Assembly: GCA_902803685.1 (NCBI GenBank)
Contig: CADCQR010000021.1
Coordinates: 1 to 32,652, forward strand
Reading direction: 5' to 3'
Source: an uncultured Erysipelotrichaceae bacterium
Lineage (GTDB): Bacteria; Bacillota_I; Bacilli_A; RF39; UBA660
DNA: 32,652 nucleotides
The position numbers were made by a program, and so were the translations under genes. The notes below the pieces were generated by a model, which was not told the DNA's origin, did not search any database, and was given only the letters and a program-made list of their open reading frames with translations. Of the stretch, positions 24,061 through 30,642 are shown piece after piece. The stretch's first letter is position 1. Every line of letters begins with the position of its first letter.

Positions 24061-25539
24061 ATGCAAGGAACAATATTTGATAAATTAGACTTTGGCCCCT
24101 TTAAACCATTGCTGGACGATGATGATATAACGGATATATCTTATGACAATGGTGGTCAAATATGGATTCGTTCTCTAAACCAAGGATCCATGAGAGTAGA
24201 GGTAGAAGGTGCTACTTCAGAATTTGTAGAAAAATTGGCTTTTCAATGTTCAAATGTTATGGGAACGACATTTAATAATGCTAAACCGTTTTTAGATGCA
24301 GAGTCAGCTGAGTTACGTATGAACTTTGTACATCAGTCTATAGCAACTAATGGTATTGCTTTAGTTATACGTAAAACTCCTGCTAAGATACGTCTAGAAA
24401 AAAATAAATTGTTGAGTGAAGACTATTTTACAGAAAATATTCATGATTTTTTAATGAAATGTGTAGAGGGTCATTGTAATATTATGGTTGCCGGCGAGAC
24501 TGGCTCCGGAAAAACAGAGTTTGTAAAGTATCTTGCTTCACATACAAAATCTAATGAAAAAATAATAACTATTGAAGATACTTTGGAATTGCATTTGGAT
24601 AAGATATTTCCGCAAAGAGATATTGTGGCTATGAAAACAAATAATATAGCAAGTTACTCAGATGTACTAGTTACTTGTATGCGTCAGAATCCTAAGTGGA
24701 TATTATTGTCAGAGGTTCGTTCTGCTGAGGCAGTATCTGCTGTACGCAATTCTATTTCATCAGGGCACAATATTTTGTCAACAATTCACGCTGATAAAGC
24801 TTCGGCTATTCCATATCGTTTATATTCGCTGATGGAAACAGATTTGGATGTTAATCAATTCTTAAATACCATATATAGGTATATACAGATTGGTGTGCAT
24901 ATAAAGGCATTTTATAGCAAGGAATATGGTAAATTTCATCGTGAATTGGATGAAGTTACTGAATTCTATGTTGATGATAATAATGAACCAGTAAGTCATA
25001 CGATATATAGAAAATATATGGGTAAAGAAGAAATGATTAGACCAAGTAATCATTTGTTAGAGTATATAGAAAATCAAAATATTGAAATACCTGACATTAT
25101 TAAACAGTTACCTACTGAAATGAAGGTAAATATTGATAACGTTCCTAAAAATATAAATAATGATAATTTGAACGATAGTCAAATAAATAGCAAAATGGCG
25201 CCTAGTATTAATAGCACTGGTAATAGCACACCTGTTTCAGTAAATAACAATCAAACTGTTCGGGCTCCATCACAGGTATCTAATCCTCAACAAACGATTT
25301 TACCACCAACAAATAATTTGCAACAGCCAAATGCACAAATACTTCAGCAAAATGTTCAACAGATGCCGCGTCAGGCAGCGGTTCAAACTATGGCTAGTAA
25401 TATGGTAAATAATCAAGTCATAAATCAACAAACAAATGCGCAAAACTTGAGGAACACTCCGCAGCAAAATAGCATTGCTATGTCACAAAATGCAAATCTT
25501 GGAACATTACCAAGTTTAAGTACACTGCCAACGGATTAG
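24061..25539 (+). CDS. tadA: TadA/CpaF-type secretion ATPase with Asn/Gln-rich tail
   Basis: 492 aa. The N-terminal domain (PLLDDDDITDISYDNGGQIW) and RecA-like domain belong to the GspE/VirB11 superfamily. Walker A is GETGSGKT (Lys151), the Asp box is TIEDTLEL, Walker B holds Glu218 in ILLSEVRSAEA, and the His box is HNILSTIHAD. These enzymes form hexamers that power pilus assembly or secretion at the membrane. The last ~130 residues (from ~362) are low-complexity, rich in Asn, Gln, Ser and Pro, which is unusual for the family. GAAAGGAGGGG precedes the start. It is followed by TadB and TadC in the classic order. Confidence 0.94.
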   Translation: MQGTIFDKLDFGPFKPLLDDDDITDISYDNGGQIWIRSLNQGSMRVEVEGATSEFVEKLAFQCSNVMGTTFNNAKPFLDAESAELRMNFVHQSIATNGIALVIRKTPAKIRLEKNKLLSEDYFTENIHDFLMKCVEGHCNIMVAGETGSGKTEFVKYLASHTKSNEKIITIEDTLELHLDKIFPQRDIVAMKTNNIASYSDVLVTCMRQNPKWILLSEVRSAEAVSAVRNSISSGHNILSTIHADKASAIPYRLYSLMETDLDVNQFLNTIYRYIQIGVHIKAFYSKEYGKFHRELDEVTEFYVDDNNEPVSHTIYRKYMGKEEMIRPSNHLLEYIENQNIEIPDIIKQLPTEMKVNIDNVPKNINNDNLNDSQINSKMAPSINSTGNSTPVSVNNNQTVRAPSQVSNPQQTILPPTNNLQQPNAQILQQNVQQMPRQAAVQTMASNMVNNQVINQQTNAQNLRNTPQQNSIAMSQNANLGTLPSLSTLPTD

Positions 25540-25549
25540 GAGGTAAAAT

Positions 25550-26452
25550 ATGTATATAGAGGAATTATTTATTATAGCTGTTTTTGCTTTGGCTATATAT
25601 TTATATAGAAATTATAAAGGTGAAAATGTAGGGAAATATGTGACTGGTCAAGTTCAGGATATGTATGATAAATTTGCACCATATTCTTTTAAAGTTGTAA
25701 GAGAGAAGACAAAGGAATTGGGTCAAGAATATACTCCTAGGCAATATGCGATTCAGGTTCTTTTGATTGCTGGTTTTGCAGGAATTGTCACTTTCTTATA
25801 TTTTTATAACCTCATCATAAGTATAATATATATGATAATAGCCGTTATGTTTATTCCATATTTGGCATATCTAAGGTGTAATAAAGTCTATTCTGAATTT
25901 ATTTTTGAACAGATACAAGTATATACTTCAAATACAATAATGGAATTTGCTACTACACAGTCATTTGTTAAAGCGTTAGAAGGTGTAAGATCATCTGGAG
26001 TATTGGAAGATCCTGTTTTAAGTGATGTTAATCATATGATAGATTTAGCCTATAAAAATGGTACCATTGATGAGTCTCTTGATTATATGTCAAAACTTTA
26101 TCCTTACTATATCGTAAAGAATATGCATCAGTTGTTTTTACAAATTACAAAAGAAGGTGCGCAGAATACAGCAGACTCTTTAGATAATATGCAAACTGAT
26201 ATAGATATGCTAATTGAAAGTGTATATAGAGATAGAATTGAAAGACAAAACTTTCACAAGTCGTTTCTTCAGTTTGGTATTATGCTATATTTAATGGTTA
26301 TGCTGATACAATATTTATTAGGTAGAGAAACTTATTTGTTATTATTGGATAGATTCTTTATACAGTTTTTATTGCATGCTGTGTTAATTGTAAATACATA
26401 TTTCCTTTTAAAAGGGGAAAAATATTATAATGAGAATGTGGGTGCTGAATAA
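25550..26452 (+). CDS. tadB: TadB-like inner-membrane platform protein (type II secretion F family)
   Basis: 300 aa. One TM segment at the N-terminus, a pair at ~75-110 (VLLIAGFAGIVTFLYFY and following), a cytoplasmic helical GspF-like domain (~120-230), and a final TM pair (~235-285). The order, size and position between the ATPase and a second F-family gene match TadB. Such proteins couple the ATPase to pilin extraction from the membrane. AGGAGGT lies 5-6 nt upstream; the stop overlaps the next start by 1 nt. Confidence 0.87.
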   Translation: MYIEELFIIAVFALAIYLYRNYKGENVGKYVTGQVQDMYDKFAPYSFKVVREKTKELGQEYTPRQYAIQVLLIAGFAGIVTFLYFYNLIISIIYMIIAVMFIPYLAYLRCNKVYSEFIFEQIQVYTSNTIMEFATTQSFVKALEGVRSSGVLEDPVLSDVNHMIDLAYKNGTIDESLDYMSKLYPYYIVKNMHQLFLQITKEGAQNTADSLDNMQTDIDMLIESVYRDRIERQNFHKSFLQFGIMLYLMVMLIQYLLGRETYLLLLDRFFIQFLLHAVLIVNTYFLLKGEKYYNENVGAE

Positions 26453-27261
26453 TGGAAATATTGATAGTAGGCGCAATACTTATGTTTATATTAGTTTACA
26501 ATAATACTATAGACAAAAATAAGTTTTTTGCAGATAACCAAAAGTATTTGGAACTAATTAGAGAAGAGGATTATACATTCTTAGTTTATGCACGATATGG
26601 TGAAGACGCTGATGCTGATCAGCTTTATATGAAGCGTGTTACATTTGCTATTGTTATGTTTTTTATAGTACTAGCATTCTCTATGAGCGGTGGAAGTTCT
26701 TTAGATTTTGTTAATTCTCAATTCTTCTTAAACTTAGTATTATCTGCGGCAGTGGCTTTCTTTGCTTTTAAAGTAAACTATATGCAGTTAAAAAATTATT
26801 ACAAGGCTCATTTGCATGAAATAGATATAATGCTACCTTATTATTTGAAAACATTAGAAATATTAATACAGCATTATACTGTTCCAGTGGCAATTGGAAA
26901 ATCTATAGATGATGCACCAGAGATTTTTAGACCAGGATTGAGGAAGATGATTGATAGGATTAATGCAGGAGATTCATCTGTAGATCCGTATATGGAATTT
27001 TCAAATACATATCCAGTAAGAGATTCGATGCGTATGATGAGGTTATTATACCGTTTAGGTATTGGTTCTCAAGAAAAAAAGCAAGACAGATTGATGATGT
27101 TTTCAAGGACAGTTTCTTCATTACAAAATAAGGCCAGAGAAACAAAGTATAAGGAAAGGCTTAATCATATGGAACAACAGACTATGATTATGCTTGTTGT
27201 AACTGGTGTTGGAGTAATGTTGATAATTTTAATATCAATGTTTATGATATTTAGCATATAA
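26452..27261 (+). CDS. tadC: TadC-like inner-membrane platform protein
   Basis: 269 aa. N-terminal TM, a TM pair at ~65-110, a cytoplasmic helical domain starting HEIDIMLPYYLKTLEILIQH (F-family) and a C-terminal TM (~245-268). The last loop is basic (KARETKYKERLNHMEQQ), as in TadC. The start overlaps the tadB stop (TAATG), so translation is coupled. With TadB it forms the platform of Tad systems. Confidence 0.87.
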   Translation: MEILIVGAILMFILVYNNTIDKNKFFADNQKYLELIREEDYTFLVYARYGEDADADQLYMKRVTFAIVMFFIVLAFSMSGGSSLDFVNSQFFLNLVLSAAVAFFAFKVNYMQLKNYYKAHLHEIDIMLPYYLKTLEILIQHYTVPVAIGKSIDDAPEIFRPGLRKMIDRINAGDSSVDPYMEFSNTYPVRDSMRMMRLLYRLGIGSQEKKQDRLMMFSRTVSSLQNKARETKYKERLNHMEQQTMIMLVVTGVGVMLIILISMFMIFSI

Positions 27262-27267
27262 AAAATA

Positions 27268-27296
27268 TTGAAAATTGAAATATGCTTTGTTATAAT
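27268..27296 (+). promoter_or_regulatory. Strong predicted promoter of the 58-aa pilin-like gene
   Basis: TTGAAA, a 17-bp spacer ending in TGT (extended -10), then consensus TATAAT (27291-27296), 29 nt before the ATG. It overlaps a weak 7-bp inverted repeat (agcatat/atatgct) spanning 27253-27286. Confidence 0.75.
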
Positions 27297-27325
27297 GAAA
27301 TAAAGTAAGAAAGGAGTGATAATTA

Positions 27326-27502
27326 ATGAAGGCAGCTACAGGGGAATTACAATTGACAGTTATTACCATGATTGCTATTGCTGCAATTATTGGGTTTTTC
27401 TGGCTTTTATGGCCTACGATTAAGACTTCAATTAATTCACAATGGAGTAATGTTAGTTCTAGTTCAGAAGGAACGACGACAGGGTATATAGTTAGAGGGT
27501 AG
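27326..27502 (+). CDS. 58-aa Flp/pilin-like single-TM peptide
   Basis: A short gene read directly from the sequence: ATG at 27326, TAG at 27500-27502, with AAAGGAGTGAT 5 nt upstream. The product starts MKAATGELQLTVITM, continues as one hydrophobic helix to about residue 29, and ends in a polar Ser/Thr/Gly tail of ~28 residues. The short leader ending in Gly before a Glu and a hydrophobic helix resembles type IVb (Flp) prepilins, although Glu sits at +1 rather than +5 of the presumed mature form. Its position directly after tadC, and its own strong promoter, fit a major pilin subunit. Confidence 0.78.
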   Translation: MKAATGELQLTVITMIAIAAIIGFFWLLWPTIKTSINSQWSNVSSSSEGTTTGYIVRG

Positions 27503-27508
27503 TAATAT

Positions 27509-27955
27509 ATGCGTGATGCGTTTGGTGGCTTAGTGAACTTAGTCATAATTGTGGTATTTATGGTAATCGTATCTGGTTATCTTGCATTCAATGTTAGTTA
27601 TACAAAAGCTTTCAAAGTAAAGAATAAGATTATATCTACATTTGAGCAGTATGAAGGTAATCCGGATAATGCAGAGTGCATGAATGTTATAGTTAGTTAT
27701 ATGAAATCTGTTGGGTATGATACAAGTAATACGCCAACTATGCCTAGTTCGGCTGAATGTGATATGTCGCATTCTAAGTGTACTAATGGCTTTTGTTATT
27801 GTAGAATAAATGAAGGTAGTAGCGATGTTTTTCATTACAAGATAGTAACCCAAATAACTTTAGATATACCGATTATTAACAAAGCTATGGCAGGTATGAA
27901 TACGTTTCAAGTAACTGGTGATACGAAAACAATTAGAACAAAAGAATGGAAATAG
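27509..27955 (+). CDS. TadE-like minor pilin or pseudopilin
   Basis: 148 aa, 6 nt after the pilin-like gene, with AGAGGG just upstream. One TM segment near the N-terminus (LVNLVIIVVFMVIVSGYLAF) is followed by an exported domain of ~115 residues with five Cys (AECMN, ECDMSHSKC, FCYC). Layout and context fit TadE/TadF or another minor pilin; sequence motifs alone do not decide. Cotranscription with the 58-aa gene is likely. Confidence 0.78.
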   Translation: MRDAFGGLVNLVIIVVFMVIVSGYLAFNVSYTKAFKVKNKIISTFEQYEGNPDNAECMNVIVSYMKSVGYDTSNTPTMPSSAECDMSHSKCTNGFCYCRINEGSSDVFHYKIVTQITLDIPIINKAMAGMNTFQVTGDTKTIRTKEWK

Positions 27956-27975
27956 ATGAAAGAGGGGTGTGATTA

Positions 27976-29055
27976 ATGAATGTACTCGTCTTAAATGAAC
28001 AGAAAGAGCAACTGCAGTCCATTGATGTGGACATAATTAAAAGCGTGACTGGCTTGTTTGATGCCAACGAAGTTGTAAAAATGTTTAAAGATTTCTTTTA
28101 TAATAAGATGATTATTGATGTCACAGCCCTTAAATCATACAATGTTCCTAGCACTTATAAAATAATTGCTAATGGTTTAAATCCGGATAAAGTCATTTTT
28201 TATTTACCAGAAGGTAGTGACTTATGCACATCTGGATTTTTGTCTAATTTGATATCATTTGGGTTATACAATTTTACTACCAATGTTGTGGGAGTTAAAT
28301 TTTTAATTAACAAGTCTAATACATTTAAAGATGTTGAAAATATCGTGAAATTATCTAATGGTGGTCGTCCTACTGGCGTTTCTTCTGAAAATAAATCGCA
28401 AAAGCATGATAATGGTAATTTTGATTCAAAAGGACATAATTATACTCCTGATGCTACTCAAAATTTAAGTAGTATTAGTAATATAGAAGGACGTCAAATC
28501 ATTTTAGGCATTAAAAATGTTACTCAAAATGCTGGGGCTACATCTTTAATTTATATGATGAAAAATGAACTTTCAACAATTTATAATAATAAAGTTGTTG
28601 CTATTGAAATTGATAAAAAAGATTTTCTGTCATATGGAGATAAATTAATGCTATCTTCAACATCTAATGAAGTTGGAGGATTAATAAAAAGTTTAGATTC
28701 AGCCAAAGTTATTTTGGTCGATTTAAATAATTGTAGAAAAGAAGATTTATGTACTGAAATTATTTACTTGATAGAACCTAGTGTCATTAAATTAAACACT
28801 TTGATAAGAGTTAATAAAGTCATTATTAGTTCGTTAAAAAATAAGAAGGTTATATTAAATAAAAGTCTTTTGACTCCAAAAGAAGTTTCGGAATTTGAGT
28901 ATGAATCCGGTATAAAAATATTGTATAATATGCCACCTTTGAACGACAGAAAACGGAATTCTGTTATAACAGATTTTTTAAAAAAAATTAACTTAATTAG
29001 TAATAGTAGTTTTTCTTTTTCTGGAGGAAAAATATTTGGACTATTTAGAAAGTAG
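27976..29055 (+). CDS. TadZ/CpaE-like protein with degenerate P-loop
   Basis: 359 aa. The N-terminal ~115 residues have the alternating strand/helix pattern of the atypical receiver domain of TadZ/CpaE. A polar linker (~118-165: ENKSQKHDNGN) leads to a ParA/MinD-like domain. The P-loop position reads GIKNVTQNAGATSL: the Gly-Ala-Thr-Ser core is kept but the invariant Lys is replaced. VILVDLNN stands for Walker B. TadZ proteins place the Tad machine in the cell. Loss of the P-loop Lys suggests a scaffold rather than an ATPase. AGAGGGGTG precedes the start. Confidence 0.78.
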   Translation: MNVLVLNEQKEQLQSIDVDIIKSVTGLFDANEVVKMFKDFFYNKMIIDVTALKSYNVPSTYKIIANGLNPDKVIFYLPEGSDLCTSGFLSNLISFGLYNFTTNVVGVKFLINKSNTFKDVENIVKLSNGGRPTGVSSENKSQKHDNGNFDSKGHNYTPDATQNLSSISNIEGRQIILGIKNVTQNAGATSLIYMMKNELSTIYNNKVVAIEIDKKDFLSYGDKLMLSSTSNEVGGLIKSLDSAKVILVDLNNCRKEDLCTEIIYLIEPSVIKLNTLIRVNKVIISSLKNKKVILNKSLLTPKEVSEFEYESGIKILYNMPPLNDRKRNSVITDFLKKINLISNSSFSFSGGKIFGLFRK

Positions 29056-29110
29056 TAATGTTTATTATGTGTTATATGATGTTATACAACGAAAACATTC
29101 ATATAATTAA

Positions 29111-29139
29111 TTGACAAGAACATTGATATAATGTATCAT
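29111..29139 (+). promoter_or_regulatory. Predicted promoter of the VirB2-like gene
   Basis: Consensus TTGACA, a 17-bp spacer, then TATCAT (29134-29139), 24 nt before the chosen ATG. The ATG at 29131 overlaps this -10, one reason to reject it as a start. Confidence 0.62.
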
Positions 29140-29163
29140 AGTCTTATTGAAGGAGAGATGTGT

Positions 29164-29502
29164 ATGTCAAAATTATTTCAAATTGGAATAGATGATGGTT
29201 GCGGTGGTCTACTTCCTATTGTAAAAATATTAAGACAAGGATTATATCCAGTTGTACAAATTGTTATTCCAATCTTATTAATAATATTTGGTGTAGTTGA
29301 TTTAGGAAAAGCGGTAATAGCTAGTGATGAAAAAGAAGTTAAGGCAGCACAAGGAAGACTCATAAAGAGATGTATATATGCAGCAGCAATATTCTTTGTT
29401 GTTACATTTGTATCTGTTATTATGGATATGATAGCAATAGGTGCAACTGACCAAAATACTGGTGGATGGAATACATGTTGGAATGCAGCTTCTAAGAAAT
29501 AA
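29164..29502 (+). CDS. VirB2/TrbC-like two-TM pilin
   Basis: 112 aa from the ATG at 29164, 8 nt after AAGGAG. The ATG at 29158 is too close to that site, and the one at 29131 lies in the promoter. Two TM helices (~25-47 and ~65-88) flank a basic/acidic cytoplasmic loop containing DLGKAVIASDEKE. The end reads CWNAASKK. Size and topology match VirB2/TrbC pilins and the pilin-like proteins of Gram-positive conjugation systems. The same module is fused to NlpC/P60 at 5821 and to an exported domain at 29594. It has its own promoter and terminator, as expected of an abundant subunit. Confidence 0.82.
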   Translation: MSKLFQIGIDDGCGGLLPIVKILRQGLYPVVQIVIPILLIIFGVVDLGKAVIASDEKEVKAAQGRLIKRCIYAAAIFFVVTFVSVIMDMIAIGATDQNTGGWNTCWNAASKK

Positions 29503-29518
29503 AACGTTTGGGTTATGA

Positions 29519-29548
29519 AATAGCAAATGATTGCTATTTTATTTTTTT
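29519..29548 (+). terminator. Intrinsic terminator after the VirB2-like gene
   Basis: A perfect 8-bp stem aatagcaa/ttgctatt with loop atga, followed by TTATTTTTTT. It starts 16 nt after the stop codon. Its descending arm contains the -35 of the next promoter. Confidence 0.85.
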
Positions 29549-29559
29549 TATGTTACAAT
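29531..29559 (+). promoter_or_regulatory. Predicted promoter overlapping the terminator
   Basis: TTGCTA (29531-29536, inside the terminator stem), a 17-bp spacer ending in TGT (extended -10), then TACAAT (29554-29559), 34 nt before the ATG at 29594. Confidence 0.62.
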
Positions 29560-29593
29560 ACATGTGATATTGTTTGTCTGGAGTGGGAAAAGT

Positions 29594-30616
29594 ATGAAAA
29601 AAAGCGTTTTTACAGCTCTAATTATTATATTAGGAGTCATGATAATAACTCCCTTTAATATAAACGCAAAAGAATTAGAATGTGTATATAAATATGAAAA
29701 TTTAGAATATAAATTTTATTTAAAAGAGGATAAATTAACATTACCATTTAATGATGGTGATAAGTTTTACGGAAAAGAAACTTATTTTAGTGACAATTTT
29801 GAAGGAAATTTTGTTTTATCATCAGGGACTTCGAATGGAGGAACTATTTGTCCGAGTTTAGTAGTAGAAGAAAATGAGCTTTTTAGAACTATTTTTTTGA
29901 ATTCAAGGGATAAAGCAATCTGCAATGGAAACTGTCAATATTTAAAAAGTTCAACTAAACAAGTAAAAGATACAAAGATTGGGAATGCAGTTGGAATCTA
30001 TGGATCTAAAGCTTATTTTATACCGGTTTTTAGAGTTATGACTGATAATATGATAGAGTGGAGTGTTGATAATGTTAATTTTTACGACATTAATGATTCC
30101 ATAAAAGTTAATAATAATGATATAGTAAATATAGATAAATCACTTAAAAATGCTTTATTGATAAATGAAGATGTAAAAATAGATATATATAGATGTGTAA
30201 CTGAGAAAAATAATATAAGAACATATAAATTATCATTAGATGGTAAAGAATGTAATAGCGATTTAAGTTTTAATGATGGTCAAGGGTATGGTTCTACTTC
30301 GTATTTAGGAGCTCTAGGAGCAGATGATTGTAAGGAATCTGCTTTAGGTGACCCTAATGATGAAAATTCAGTAGCGTGGTTACTTAAAAGAATTTTAAGT
30401 TATATAAGAATACTTGGACCTATAATAGTTATAGTTATGGGTAGTATTGATTTTGGTAAAGCGATAGTTGTCGGTGATGATGAAACTATGCAAAAAGCAT
30501 ATAAGAAATTAATACATAGATTGCTTTTAGTAGTTGCTTTATTCTTTGTTCCTTTAATTGTTGATGTCTTATTAGATATTTTTGGAATAACTAGCGGTGT
30601 ATGTTCGCTAGAATAA
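29594..30616 (+). CDS. Secreted-domain protein ending in a VirB2-like two-TM module
   Basis: 340 aa from the ATG at 29594, with GGAGTGGG 6 nt upstream. The longer TTG frame from 29531 would begin in the terminator and is rejected. A signal peptide (KKSVFTALIIILGVMIITPFN, cut near NINA) is followed by a ~220-residue exported domain with paired cysteines (CNGNC, CVTEK, ECNSD). The C-terminal ~85 residues contain two TM helices around GSIDFGKAIVVGDDE, parallel to GVVDLGKAVIASDEKE of the pilin at 29164. The layout suggests an anchored adaptor or minor subunit of the same complex. The exported domain is not recognised. Confidence 0.8.
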   Translation: MKKSVFTALIIILGVMIITPFNINAKELECVYKYENLEYKFYLKEDKLTLPFNDGDKFYGKETYFSDNFEGNFVLSSGTSNGGTICPSLVVEENELFRTIFLNSRDKAICNGNCQYLKSSTKQVKDTKIGNAVGIYGSKAYFIPVFRVMTDNMIEWSVDNVNFYDINDSIKVNNNDIVNIDKSLKNALLINEDVKIDIYRCVTEKNNIRTYKLSLDGKECNSDLSFNDGQGYGSTSYLGALGADDCKESALGDPNDENSVAWLLKRILSYIRILGPIIVIVMGSIDFGKAIVVGDDETMQKAYKKLIHRLLLVVALFFVPLIVDVLLDIFGITSGVCSLE

Positions 30617-30642
30617 TAAAAAATAAAAAGAGGTGATTCTCT

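Noticed and set aside
29131..29163. Earlier ATGs for the VirB2-like gene (29131, 29158)
   Set aside because: 29131 lies in the predicted -10 region and 29158 is 2 nt from AAGGAG. The ATG at 29164 has correct spacing.
29531..29593. TTG-initiated extension of the 29594 gene
   Set aside because: It would begin inside the terminator stem and pass through the predicted promoter. The ATG at 29594 has a ribosome site and opens a proper signal peptide.
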